From positions 31,682,108 through 31,746,107 of the forward strand of contig OZ018408.1 of assembly GCA_963969595.1 (NCBI GenBank): a DNA stretch of 64,000 bases, in the 5' to 3' direction. How positions within the stretch are numbered: position 1 is the stretch's first letter; each line of letters begins with the position of its first letter. Positions 46,857-58,747 of the stretch are shown in pieces. The position numbers were made by a program, and so were the translations under genes. The notes below the pieces were generated by a model. The model searched no databases and had not been told where the DNA came from. It worked only from the letters and a program-made list of their open reading frames with translations. The stretch is from Neckera pumila (taxonomy: Eukaryota > Streptophyta > Bryopsida > Hypnales > Neckeraceae).

Positions 46857-47891
46857 TGTAGGAATATTTTTAGTTTAGAAGGAGTTAGGACTCAAGTTGA
46901 TTCCGGATTTTTAGAATCTAAGATCCACTTTTAGTGGGAGCTTTTTGACTGTAGCTTAGGTTACCTAAATTGAACAGGAAGTTAGGAATGAACGTGTCAT
47001 TCCATTAGCTGTTTTTGGCCTTAGGCGCTTTTTGAGTTTGAAGTGTAGTTTAGTATTTAAAGGCGGATTTTAGGTTTGATCCGGGTAGCATTTTTCATAC
47101 TTTGTATTCCCAGTTTTCTGCAAATGCCATTGAAGTTTTTCAATTCACAATTGTGAGCTGTACCTTTTAGCACTTGTCCGTGTTATCGTGAAAGCAGTGA
47201 GATTGTGCAGATTTGGGTAAGGAGGAAGTGATACCCGGATACAGGAAGTATCCGGTCCCTGGGGAGATTGTGTGTTAGACAGGATAACACAGGATTTCCT
47301 TGCGAGAATTAGAGCTGGCTTTTGTCAAGAAGTATTGTAGCTCTCCTGTGTTTTCCTGACGCCCCTTCTCTACTTAGGTCGTGGATTGTCTTGTAGTCTG
47401 TCATTGTAGTAATTGTTAGGAGAATCCAGACTTTCTTGCGTGACCTGCTAGCCTGCATAGCCCATCCGGTCTAGTTGTGAGGAAGGTCTCTTTCTCGTTG
47501 TTCTTTTCAAAGTTTTCTTTTCAAGTTTATATCGTGGATCTTCTGACACGTTAAAACTCGGAGGATAGGAGTTAAACTTCCTTCTTGAAACCCAAAGTTG
47601 CAGATCCCTCTTGGTCCAGAGGTTAAACTCGAATTTATTACATATAGTTACATACACTAGACCGGATATATAATTGGGAAAGGAGTTTCCGGTTCCGGAT
47701 TATTGGAACTGAACCCGGTCTAGACTAGTATTTGGGGTTTGTTTTGGGATATCAACTCACTTCATTCCGGCCATTTAGGAGAATTACACCGAGATCTCTG
47801 CGGAATGATACACGAGTCACTTTAGGGTCCATTAAGGCCTTAGAGAAGGATTTTGTGCTTTCTGTGCTACGACACTAACACCTAGCCTACA
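46857..47891 (+). repeat. Possible LTR downstream of the gag-like ORF
   Basis: The 1,035-bp stretch begins TGTAGG and ends CCTACA, a perfect inverted hexamer of the TG...CA type. It contains a TATA-like TATTTAAAGG near 47055. The CCGG-containing phrases match the style of the ORF leader. A second copy upstream of the ORF was not found, and the flanks (tagatg / tagaatg) are only similar. This may be a 3' LTR of a 5'-truncated element or a chance pairing. Confidence 0.3.
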
Positions 47892-48894
47892 TAGAATGAA
47901 GCGAGATTAACAACTTAGCCCCCCTAAGGCGTAATGTTTAGAAGCTTAATGTTCAACACTACAACCCTCTTGCCACCATGAAGCTGCCAGCCTCACCTGC
48001 CAAGCTGCGCCGTGACAGACGTTGGCTGGGTGGGGTAGCGCAGCACCCTAACTCGCAGCACTCACTACCAAACCTAAAACCGCACTCTCCCCGCTTTCAC
48101 TTGCCAAATTCCTGAAGCCGAAACATTGCAAGGAACTTCACTTCCTAAACCGAACTGAAACAAGTCGCACCTCGACATATGCCCAAACCCTAAGCGCTGG
48201 AGAAGAACCACCGTGCGGAACTGCCGTCGCCAAAACAAGCAATTCAAAAAACAAAATTCCAGCCAGAAATGAGTGACAAACCTGAATGCGGAGCGTGAGA
48301 AGTCGCGTGCCGGCCTGAATTTGAGTGTGCCTACTCTTTCTACACTCCTGAGTTGACGTCCCGCGCCTTGGGTTCCATTACTGCTGCGCCCGTTCTCAAA
48401 TGATTATCGCCGCCTCTCCTCACGCATTGAAGCTGAAATGACAAGTCAGGCAAGGTGCTCGAGTGCAGGCAAATCCTAGTCCTAAAATCGCGCTCCCTGA
48501 ACCGCAATGTTCTTTTTAGGCCAGAGAGATTGCCGCACCCTGAACCCTAATGCAAGAGCAACGCAAAATCCTCCTTCATGCACACCAAAATCCGCCTGCT
48601 CCAGAAATCACTGGCGAAACACTATGTGGTGGAGTGAGCAGCAGAGTGCATGAGCATAACATGTCGATACGGGGCCTCAGGGCAAAACCAAACCAAACTC
48701 AGTTGGTACCAAAGCTGGAAGCATTCGGTCCGGCCCTTCAGCCTTTTTTTTATTTATTTTTAAACCCAATACGTGCTGGCACATTCCTTTAAATGTTTGC
48801 CCCTCCCCATTTTTTTTTGTTTTTTTTTTAAATATTGTCAATATTTAGTAGATTTTATCAAAAGGTTATCCACTTCCAATGATCAAAATTGCGC
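47892..48894. other. Gene-free spacer
   Basis: Moderate G+C, no recognised coding or repeat structure. Short ORFs such as 48550-48792 show no family resemblance. T-rich runs appear from about 48745 as the satellite is approached. Confidence 0.45.
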
Positions 48895-51045
48895 CCACTT
48901 AGTCCTGGTTGCACTCCCTCACCATTTTCTTAGACATGAAGGTAAGGCCAAATGCACGTCGTTTGCCCTAAACAAGAATAACTTGGGATCGAGTTCACTC
49001 CCTCCCCATTTTTTCTTATCATGAAGCTTAAGCATTTCCAATGAAAAAAATGGAGACCAGTTAGTCCTAGTTCCACTTCCTCCCCATTTTTTTTTTCATG
49101 AAGGGTAGGCATTTCCAATGAAAAAAATGGGGAATAGTTAGTCCTAGTTCCACTCCCTCCCCATTTTTTTTTATCATGAAGGTTAGGCTTTCCCAATGAA
49201 AAAAATGGAGATCAATTAGTCCAAGTTCCAATCCCTTCCGCTGTTTTTTTTTCACCATGAAGGTTAGTCCTTCATGATAAAAAAAAATGGGGATCAGTTA
49301 GTTCAAGTTCCACTTCCTTCCCATTTTTTTTTGTCATGAAGGTTAGGCAAATCCAATGAAAAAAATGGGGACTAGTTAGTCCTAGTTCCACTTCCTCCCT
49401 ATTGTTTTTATGATGAAGGTTAGGCATTTCTAATGAAAAAAATGGAGATCAATTAGTCCAGGTTCCACTCCCTCCTCATTTTTTTTATCATGAAGGTTAG
49501 TTGTTCCCAATGGCTAAAATGGAGAGTAGTTAGTCCTAGTTCCACTCCCTCCCCATTTTTTTTCATAATGAAGGTTAGGCTTTCCCAATGAAAAAAATGG
49601 GGATCAATTAGTCCAGGTTCCACTCCTCCCGTTGTTGTTTTTTCACCATGAAGGTTAGTCCTTCATGATAAAAAAAAATGGGGATTAGTTAGTTCAGGTT
49701 CTACTCCCTCCCCATTTTTTTTTATCATGAAGGTTAGGCATTTCCAATGAAAAAAATGGAGACCAATTAGTCCAAGTTCCACTCCCTCCTCATTTTTTTA
49801 ATCATGAAGGTTAGTTGTTCCCAATGGCTAAAATAGGGAGTAGTTAGTCCTAGTTCCACTCCCTCCCCATTTTTTTTTATAATGAAGGTTAGGCTTTCCC
49901 AATGAAAAAAATGGGGATCAATTAGTCCAGGCTCCATTCCTCCCGCTGTTTTTTTTTCACCATGAAGGTTAGTCCTTCATGATAAAAAAAAATGGGGGTC
50001 AATTAGTTCAGGTTCTACTCCCTCCCCATTTTTTTTTATCATGAAGGTTAGGCAAATCCAATGAAAAAAATGGGGACCAGTTAGTCCTGATTCCACTCCC
50101 TCCCCATTGTTTTTATGATGAAGGTTAGTTGTTCCCAATGAAAAAAATGGAGATCGGTTAGTCCAGGTTCCACTCCCTCCCCATTTTTTTTTATCATGAA
50201 GGTTAGTTGTTCCCAATGGCTAAAATGGGGACCATTTAGTCCAGGTTCCACTCCCTCCTCATTTATTTTATTATGCACATTAGGCATTCCCAATGAAAAA
50301 AATGGGGATCAATTAGTTTTGTTTCACTCCCTCCCGATTTTTTTTATCATGAAGGTTAGTCGTTCCCAATGCAAAAAATGGGGATCGGTTAGTCCAGGTT
50401 CCACTCCCTCCCCATTTTTTTTTTGTCATGAAGGTTAGTTGTTCCCAATGGCTAAAATGGGGACCATTTAGTCCAGGTTCCACTCCCTCTCCATTTTTTT
50501 TATTATGCACATTAGGCATTCCCGATGAAAAAAATGGAGATCAATTAGTTTTGTTCCACTCCCCCCTGATTTTTTTTATCATGAAGGTTAATCGTTCCCA
50601 ATGCAAAAAATAGGGATTGGTTAGTCCAGGTTCCACTCCCTCCCCATTTTTTTAATCATGAAGGTTGGGCATTTCCAATGAAAAAAATGGGGACCCGTTA
50701 GTCCAGGTTCTACTCCCTCCCTATTTTATTTTTATCATGAAGGTTAGGCATTCCCAATAAAAAAAATGGGGATCAATTAGTCCAGGTTCCACTCCCTCCC
50801 CATTCTTTTTATCATGCATGTTAGGCATTCCCAATGAAAAAAATGGGGATCAATTAGTCCAGGTTCCACTCCCTCCCCATTTTTTTTATTATGAATGTTA
50901 GCTACTTCCAATGACAAAAAATGGGATCACTTTGTCTAGGTTCACCCCCCATCCCTCCCCATTTTTTTTAACATTCAAGTTTGGCACTCACAATGATCCA
51001 AAATAGGGATAATTTAATCTGACTACTCCTCCTCCCTGTATTCTT
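48895..51045. repeat. Satellite array, unit about 77-79 bp, about 26 copies
   Basis: Each unit contains 'ttccactccctccccat', a T7-T10 tract, 'atcatgaaggttag', 'ttcccaatg', an A5-A7 tract and 'tggggatcaattagtcc'. Unit starts fall every 75-84 bp from 48895 to about 51045, and the last two units are the most diverged. Variant units near 49228, 49619 and 49932 carry 'ccgctg' and a self-complementary 'catgaaggttagtccttcatg' and recur 4-5 units apart, a hint of higher-order structure. The minus strand stays open for up to 88 codons at a time, giving a 26-residue periodic peptide, but homopolymer length changes shift the frame. Confidence 0.9.
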
Positions 51046-52600
51046 TATCATTAATCCTTAAACAACAAAGATGCCATTATGCGGCCAATGGAAGATAGCG
51101 AATGAAACTAGATTGGACCAAACTGCAACTCTTCATCCTCGAATTTTGTTGTAAAAAGGTGAAATCTTCTATAGTGATTTAACTTCCCATAGATACACTT
51201 CTCATTTTTAATGTACATGATGTCACACGGTAACAAAAAAGGATGATTTAAAGGGTGACCCCTTTGTCCTATAAGGTTTCAGGTTACCAACTCCCAATCA
51301 TGCAAACTGGGATCACTTAGTCAGGCATTTTCCTAAACCGCCCCATTCTTGAAGAACTGGAAAGTAAGTACCCCTTTCCGTTTTTTAATTTTCTAGCTGT
51401 ATTCCACATAGTCAAGTTTTCTGAAATTCTTTGAATCCACTTTTATATAATTCCCCCTAAACTCTATTGAACCCTACAATGAAAAGTGAACAAGAATATA
51501 AGCCTAAAACAATGACATCAGAACTTGAAACCTAAACTATAAAACTGCACACACAAGCTAAACTACCAAAATCGTACAGCTTGAAATGAAACATTGGGCC
51601 TGCAGCCATACGACATGGGTCATGAATAGTGATGTGGATTTCTGTCCGGGTCCCCGTGTGATGATTGGGTATGTAGGCATGCCATGTTGCTACCCAAAAC
51701 ACTGACGTTGGAACACTCAAAATTACCCCCAAGATTATTGCACAAGGCCCAGTAAATACATGGGAGCATCTGGCTGACAAGAGGGGACCAACCCCAACAA
51801 CCGGTCAGCTCTCACGACGACAGTGCAAAAAAAAGAGGCAATAGTACACAGCTTGTCGAAGCTAGACGGAGCCAGGCTGTGACAGCAACGGTGAATTTTA
51901 GTGTGCTCCATTGGTCTCTATGCCTTCCAATAGCTCATGACTCCAATTGACCCTGCGTCTTCCAATTGCTCCATGCCCCTGCGCAAAAATTGATTAACTT
52001 CAGACTTGTTCAAAAGTCTCTTCGTCCACACCAAGCTGAGGTAATTGAACGGAAATATGGCACGTCCGATGCTTTAAAGAAAGTGCTGTGAGGCATAAGA
52101 ATGGGTCTATTTTGACTCCTGGGCCTGAAGCATGCGGAGTCTTTTTTTTGTATACTGAACCACAATGACAATGTTCTGAGAGCATCCTCAATCCAACCTT
52201 TATATTGGCTTTCCAAATGTATTTTTAATTTTTGTCTTGTATATAATTAGCATTTGAAATCACTATCTTTGGAAGGATATTCAAAAGTACTTTGACTATA
52301 GATAGAAAAAAAATAAAATTTAGACACTAAACAAATGCTTCAAAAGCAAGTGAAGAGTTAGAAATTATAGTGGCTTTGACAAATTGTGCTTATCAAAGCA
52401 AAATTTGGCCAATTGCACTCCAAATAGAAGTAATCGCTAGAATAATAATATAAATATCTAGAAGACTATATAAAATGAAGAATAATAACCAATGAGGATT
52501 AAAAAAACTCCTTAAATAATAGTCTTATTGTTGAACATTTTGCAATGAATGTTTATATATTATTATAGAATACTTGTAGAACACATGTTTGATAAAGAGT
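51046..52600. other. Gene-free spacer
   Basis: No credible exon on either strand. The 82-codon minus-strand frame at 51532-51780 has no recognisable domain. The sequence becomes more AT-rich past 52200. Confidence 0.45.
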
Positions 52601-52909
52601 AGCATTAGATGAGATTCGGGAGTCTTGGAGGGCCCCGAGTTCCCTTGCGTTCTGCTGCATTCCCAGACTGCGGGAACGCAGCTGCAACAGCTCGCTGATG
52701 TGGCACAGCGACTCCCACATCATTTTTTGAAAAAAATGAAAAATGAAAAATTGCTCAAAATGATATTTTGGTAAAAAAAAAAATTTTTTTTATTTTTCTT
52801 TTTGAAAAAAAAAATTCTGACACCCCCGTACTGGCATTCCCTGAATTTGGTTAGATCAAGGAACGGGCTTGAAATGGCCCTCCAAGACCCCCAAATTTCA
52901 TCTAATGCT
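52601..52909. mobile_element. MITE-like TIR element, family C copy 2 (309 bp)
   Basis: The 34-bp arms start AGCATTAGATGAGATTCGGG and end with the near-complement, CCCAAATTTCATCTAATGCT. The 'gctgatgtggcacagcgactcccacatcat' middle, split over 52695-52725, parallels the 'gctgacgtgg...gccacatcag' of the copy at 2317. The A/T-rich core has no real ORF. Confidence 0.75.
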
Positions 52910-54560
52910 TTCAAGGGAAGTTTTGACATTTTCACCAGAGGTTAGAATATATTAATTGCTAGTATCCATTGATTGTTGGTATTGACTACTCCTACTCTAA
53001 TAAATGAAGGGATCTTGTCTTGAAGAATTTGGAAGAGAAACAATGGCGTAGTGGTCACTTTTAGGATAATTTATATGTACAGTAACAATTACAAATCAAA
53101 CAGCTGTGTTATGCAAGGTGCCTATTCCTTTAAGAATTTGCAAATATTCTAAGTTTTAATTAATATAAAGATGTGCTATACAGTATAACTACAATTTTCT
53201 AATTGAATGATAAAGTTTTAAAGAAATTGTACACTAACTAAAATCCTATATTGGTGAATCTTTTATTGGTTTAAATAAAAAAATTATTAATGACAAAAAA
53301 TCATAATTACATTGTATTTCTAAATTGATTTTAAATGAACCTTGATGACTTATATACACAATCATTGCAATGAATTTGAAAATGTGAAATCTTAAAATTT
53401 GTAAATTTTTTAATCTTTGATTTGATCATTAAGCCGTTACTTTTGAAGGTTCAATTTTTAATCTACTACCCTATATGGAGGTCAAATTTGACAAAAATTA
53501 AGTCATTTATTTTTAAAAAGTGCCACTTGGCATCTAATTATTGGTGCAAACTGACAAGAATTTGTCAAAATCTAACACGGAAATTCTATTTTGGCACCTT
53601 CCTATCAAATCTAACCTGTGCTAAAGTGAAAAATACTTGAAGGAAAATGCTTAAGGAATGTAGTCATTGCCATTAATAATTGCTTGTTGTATGATTAAGG
53701 TTCCTAATTGCAACACCTTTCTAAATGCAACAATAAAAAATAATAGTATAAGAAATATAATTTCTTGATTTTAAAATATACACCAATTCAACATCACATT
53801 TCATATGAGTTTATCTCAAATAACTTTGAACCCTTATCACCTTACTCCTTTGTATTCAAAAATAAGTACTCTAATGTATTACAGTCTTTTTTGATTAGCT
53901 AGCTAGATTATTAAAAATATGTTAATATCCAATAAATATGCTCAAATTTTAATTCAATAATAATAAAGAGGAGATATTCAAAATATCAAAAGCAAAATAT
54001 TTTTTATGAACTTATTCTTCATTACTTTTCATTAGCTAAGATAGACTTTTATGCATCTAAAAATTAACATAGAAGACAAAATTTTAGGCAACTCTACATA
54101 GAAGTGTGCATTAGTTGCTAGAAGAAAATTACAATTATTCACATGGTAAAAATATCTAAAGAGGCTCATAAAAACTAGGTGCAATAAATTTACAACCTCC
54201 AAAAATCTATTATTAGCATTGGATGAATAATTTGGTTGCGTTTAGTTTGACCACACGCAAAGCTACTCCGAAATGTGATGTCTCCCTACATACTCATATC
54301 GAAGTGAAAAGTATCATAAAATTCAACGAAGGCAATTCCAACTTACAAAAACTTGAAAATTCACTTTCAATTCCAACACAACATGGAATTTTGCCCTTTA
54401 AAACGAACTCTCCCTAATGCACTATTGATCCAAAACTGCCATCATCACTCTGTACAAATCTCCAAAATCAATATGTACCTTGTCTGGAAGAGACAATTTT
54501 AAAAATCTACCAAATTTATTTTACCCTTTATAACTTTTGCGTATGATATCCAAATGTCAC
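52910..54560. other. AT-rich gene-free spacer
   Basis: Very AT-rich, with frequent stops in all frames. A 72-codon and a 64-codon plus-strand frame (53422-53640, 54223-54417) have compositions expected of random AT-rich DNA. No repeat or RNA gene recognised. Confidence 0.5.
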
Positions 54561-54746
54561 TCTGTGGGGCGATGAAACCTCCTTTCACTTCTCAACAAGA
54601 AAATATGAAAATTTGACCAGTAGCAAAAAGTGTCGGTTTGGGGGTGCCCACCTTAGAGCTTCGGCACTTTCCAAAGTACCGGCATGTAAAGCAAAAGTCG
54701 GACTAAAATCATGTCCAAGTATAATTTTTATTGTCCCACGGGATTC

Positions 54747-54799
54747 TAGGGTTTCCAATTCAACGCAGAGCACTCGCAGGGTCTGGGATTTTAGGGTTT
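54747..54799 (+). promoter_or_regulatory. Two telo-box-like motifs upstream of SRP19
   Basis: TAGGGTTT at 54747-54754 and TTAGGGTTT at 54791-54799 are copies, in reverse orientation, of the AAACCCTA telo box common in promoters of plant translation-machinery genes. They lie 120-175 bp before the SRP19 start codon. That they are functional is inference. Confidence 0.45.
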
Positions 54800-54919
54800 C
54801 CATTCCTCTTCGCAGTTTGCAACTTCCGAATCCGTAAACTTCTACAGACTCTTCACGTGTTTCGTGTTGCACTAGTTTCGCAGTTGCGATTGCGGAACGG
54901 TTGAAAGCTTTCTAGGGGT

Positions 54920-55729
54920 ATGGCGATGATGCAGGGGAATACCCTGAAGCCGGAGGTGGCGCGCTGGGTGGTCATCTACCCCATCTACCTCAACAGCAAG
55001 AAGACGTTGGCGGAGGGGCGACGCATCAGTGCCTCGAAAGCGTGCGAGAATCCCACCGTCACGGAGATCAGCGATTGCTGCCATTACTTGCGCTTGTCTG
55101 TCGCGATCGAGGTCGTTTTTGGACTTTCTTTGTTCAATTTGACCATACATGCAATAGGATGCACTATTTGCACAATATGAGTCGTTTTTGAAAGCATGAA
55201 TCCGTGGTTTAGGTTTTTTGTTTTCTCATTCTGACGGTGGCATGTTGTGCGGATCAATGCCAGTTAGATAAAGCGTACTCCAGGGATTTTATGCAACGAG
55301 GACGAGTCCGGGTGCAGCTGAAACGTGAAGACGGCTCTCTGGTTAACCCCGCTATCCCCACACGTACGTCTCTGTCGTCACTCGACAATTGATCAAGTAT
55401 TGATTACTGTAATGATTTATTGATGAGTTTCTGATCATTCGACAATTGTTGATTTCTGCAATGGTAGGCAATTTAGGGAGGGAAATCAGGACGTGCTTGC
55501 AGGCGGTATTTCTATCGTGGTCTATTCGATTTCTCCAATCGTTTGTGATTCCTTGGTGTTTCTTCGATCTTGCGCAGGGAAGGTGTTGTTTATAAAAGTG
55601 GCGGAGCTTGTACCGAAGCTTCAAAGTCGCAATAAGAAGCAGGACGCGTCAGGCTCAGCGTCGGGTTCGAATAGTAGTGTTGCGCCTGCTGGCAAATCGG
55701 GAAAGGGCGGTAACAAGAAGAAGAGATGA
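54920..55729 (+). CDS. SRP19: Signal recognition particle 19 kDa protein (SRP19), 3 exons
   Basis: SRP19 binds helices 6 and 8 of the 7SL RNA and lets SRP54 join the particle that targets nascent secretory proteins to the ER. Exons 54920-55111, 55264-55363 and 55578-55729 join in frame (phases 0 and 1) to 147 aa ending in TGA, close to the usual family length of about 145. Family signatures are WVVIYPIYLNSKKTLAEGRR (residues 16-35), ISASKACENPTVTEI (36-50), RGRVRVQLKREDGSLVNPAI (about 77-96) and a C-terminal Lys-rich tail (GKGGNKKKR). The first ATG is chosen; an in-frame Met two codons later is equally near the family start. A linker of about 25 Ser/Gly/Ala residues precedes the basic tail. 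The gene is intact and stands alone, with telo-box-like motifs upstream. Confidence 0.93.
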
Positions 55730-57060
55730 AGTCTGCTTCACAGCGGTCATCTCTTTTGTAAATTTTGGAGCATTCTTCGTGCTGCACTTGTCAGTGAGGG
55801 AGCTTGTAAAGATTCTGTTGCAACCATCGTTGTTTCTGTCTTTGCAATTTGTAGCTTCAGGGTTTGGCTTCTCTGTTGGTCCATTTTCATCAGGGGTGTC
55901 AGAATGCTGGAATTCGACTGCAATACTACTCTTTTTTTCCTGTTTTGCGAACTGCACAACTTCGATCACCAAATTTTCGTCAGGGCGTCTAGCATTCGGT
56001 TAGGGCCGATTCGGCTGGACATGAGGCAGTGATTCCAAGTTGGGTTTACACTTTGGTCAAGGTTCATGCCATTTTTCTTCGATGAGAACTTCAGTTGGAA
56101 TCCTACATGGTCAAATTAGATAATGTTTTGCTGGTTTTTAGGAGATTTTTTTCTTGACCATCTCTTTGAGGAGCCCTAATGGGTTTTTAGGAGATTATTA
56201 TAGGCCAAAATCTCACAACCCCAGATTTTGTCTATTTAATTGATTTTGTGGTTGACAATGTTGGATCTAATAATAAATATTTGACTTGGCTAAATAGATA
56301 TGACTTGCTCTCTCTTGGATTGACACCAAGACTATGCCAAGTGTCATTATTATTTTTTGTCTTGGGCTCTTAGATTTCCATGTCATATTTAACAAAGTGG
56401 GGTTCTTTGAAGTTGCTTGTGGTTCCTTAGCCTTGTTTTGGTGTAAACAAATCCTAAATTTTGAAATCTTGTTCAAAATTGTCACTCTTTTGGAATCTCC
56501 TATTTTTACTCTCTATTGAGATTTTTTCCGTTTTTTTAATCTTTCTTGGTATGGAATCTTTAAGAAGGTCTCAAAGAATTGTGGTAAATCTTGGATTGTT
56601 GCACAAGGGTTTTAGATTAGATTTTTATAAATGATTGTAACTTGCAAATGTGGTGGATTTGGGAGTGTAAATAAAGAATTTGACGAGGTGTACATTGGCT
56701 TAGGGATCTTTCGAGGAACATTTTTGTACTAGTCTAGTGGTTGGCTTAGGAATCTTTTCAAGAAAACTTCTATAATAGTCTTTTGGTTAGGATAAATGGT
56801 GGCTCTACTTTAATTTCGAAACGTAGATGCTGGACGGTAAGCACCTCTTTAAGATAATGGGCCTTCTACGTTGCAATTAACTTAATACAACGGTTTATTG
56901 ATAAACTAGTAATACTTGTAATGAAGGCCTTCAGCGGACGTCCATGCCATGCACGTTACAATTAAAGCTCCTTGTTACAAAAGAAATTAAAGTGAGCAGT
57001 TTGATCGATGCATCTCTAATTTATAAGGTTCATAGGTTCGTACAAATACAACACTAAAGT
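55730..57060. other. SRP19 3' flank and spacer, no further gene
   Basis: The 3' UTR of SRP19 should lie in the first few hundred bases. A 131-codon plus-strand frame at 55608-56003 is in a different frame from the last exon and only overlaps it; it has no family resemblance. Nothing else is recognised. Confidence 0.45.
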
Positions 57061-57318
57061 CGTGAATTCATACCTACAAACTATAATCATACATATTACG
57101 TGTATTTTTATGCACTGAATCAGTGCGTAAACAATGCCTATCAATAACATATGATTGTTGTACTGATATCAGTACAGTTTAGGTGCATTTTGAATACTAC
57201 ATTTGTATAATTAAAGTACATAAATTGTACACTTTTAATAAAGATTTTAACGACACTAATTCAGTGTGTAAAAATACACATAATATATATGATTATAATA
57301 CGTAGGCATGAATTCACG
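57061..57318. mobile_element. Fold-back MITE (258 bp), family D
   Basis: Arms of about 70 bp, 57061-57130 and 57250-57318, pair with scattered mismatches. The left arm starts CGTGAATTCATACCTACAAA and the right arm is its inverse ending in AATTCACG. The short middle contains another small palindrome (gtactgatatcagtac at 57160-57175). The arms make up over half the element. No ORF. Confidence 0.75.
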
Positions 57319-57405
57319 TCTTCAATACAATATTTGTTGAAAAATTGTCCTCCTTCAAGTTCAAGAGTAGAAGCGCAAAGTACAAATTCAGAGGCTTACA
57401 TGATC

Positions 57406-57677
57406 CATTAGAAGAAATTTGGACCTTGTTGAGGGTTGCTACAGCTACAGAAAAATGTACATTTATAGAAAAAAAATATTAAAAAATTAAAAAATTAATA
57501 ATAATAAAAAAAAAAAAAATTCTCAAAAACGTTGTCAGGGTGTATGCCACGCAAAACTGGGACTAAAAAAAAAATTTAATTTTTTTTGAAAAAAAAAAAA
57601 AAAAAAAAAATTCTTTGGATTTGCACATTTGGCGGCTTGTCAAACGGCCCTCCACAAGGCCCAAACTTTCTATAATG
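57406..57677. mobile_element. MITE-like TIR element, family C copy 3 (272 bp)
   Basis: The left end is CATTAGAAGAAATTTGGACC; the right end is GGCCCAAACTTTCTATAATG. Arms of about 32 bp have several mismatches, so this copy is older or from another subfamily than those at 2317 and 52601. The middle is A/T homopolymer-rich with 'gggtgtatgcca'. Confidence 0.65.
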
Positions 57678-57855
57678 TATTGCATTGTAAGGCAGTTGAT
57701 TGACTTGGAGAAGCCATTCCGTTGAATGTAGGCAGTGACAAGCTTCACAAGTTCTCTAGCAATGTTGGAATTATAAATTAGCCATTTGTATGCATTGAGT
57801 TAAAGTTGGGGAAAAAAATTCATCTTCAACTACACAATGTTTTTCAATACTGTTA

Positions 57856-58747
57856 CTAACTTCTAAAGTTCCATGACTATATTCACCAAAAACACTCCAA
57901 AACTGCCATTTCTAGGACAAGTACCAAATTTTTGAAAAAAAAAGACTTTTTTTGTCACATGTAACCGTAGGATCTTGTAGTATGCTGACTTGAGAATATG
58001 TGGTAAAAACTTCAGAAATTTCCACTGCGTGGATGGCAAGATATAAGCATTCAAATTCACTAAAATCATTTTTTTGCCTTGCTGAAAAGAAGGCAGTTGC
58101 AGCTCAAAGGCTCACTTTTCAATAAAAGAATGTCCAAAATGGTGGTGCTTCTTTGAAATCATTTTCCTGTACAAGTTGGCTACATGTTTGAAAATTTTCA
58201 CATCATTTGGAATTGTACATCATAAAAGAAAAAAATAGTAAGTAAAAAAAAGTAGAGAATGATTCAATATGCTAAATTGTTAAGAATTTAATTATGCAAC
58301 CGAAAAATGCCAATCCCAATGGTTGTAATGTTGTAATAATCAATCTATATCTTATGATTTTTTTTCCACAAATATTGAAAATTGAATTAAATAAATGACT
58401 TCAAAGTTATTTTAGAGCAAAGAATCTATAACCGCCAGCAAACTAAAACTCTTTATAATTTTTGACTCATTGATCGAAATGGAATGTTTCAAAGCTTTCC
58501 ACGTACACATAACTCTAGGAAACCAATTTCAAAATTTTCTTCTGAAAAAAGTGATTTTTTCTGATATGCCCAGACTGCTCAACTGGAAAAAAATGTAACA
58601 TATTGCGCCATAACTTTTTACTCATATTTCCAAATGTCATGAAATTTAGTGCACATGAAAGAAATTGCTTGTCCAAAACTTCTATTAAAATTTGAGCCCA
58701 AAATCACCATGTAGCCAAAAGATGCAGTCTGGTCCTTTAGATGTTAA
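57856..58747. mobile_element. Family B TIR element, copy 4 (about 892 bp)
   Basis: It reads as the reverse complement of 28537-29478. The left end CTAACTTCTAAAGTTCCATG corresponds to that element's right end; the right end is GGTCCTTTAGATGTTAA. Shared interior phrases include 'aaaactgccatttcta', 'catgtaaccgtaggatcttg' and 'ccaatcccaatggttgtaat'. No transposase ORF. Confidence 0.7.

Noticed and set aside
43974..47880. LTR element bounded by TGTTGG...CTAACA
   Set aside because: The inverted ends and similar flanks (cctaac / cctagc) are suggestive, but no direct-repeat copy of either end lies inside. The TGTAGG...CCTACA pairing overlaps it and is at least as good.
48895..51045. Possible CRISPR-like array
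   Set aside because: There is no alternation of constant repeats and unique spacers; the whole ~78-bp unit repeats. The surrounding genes are plant nuclear genes.
55608..56003. 131-codon plus-strand ORF overlapping the last SRP19 exon
   Set aside because: It is in another frame, overlaps a well-supported exon, and has no recognisable domain.
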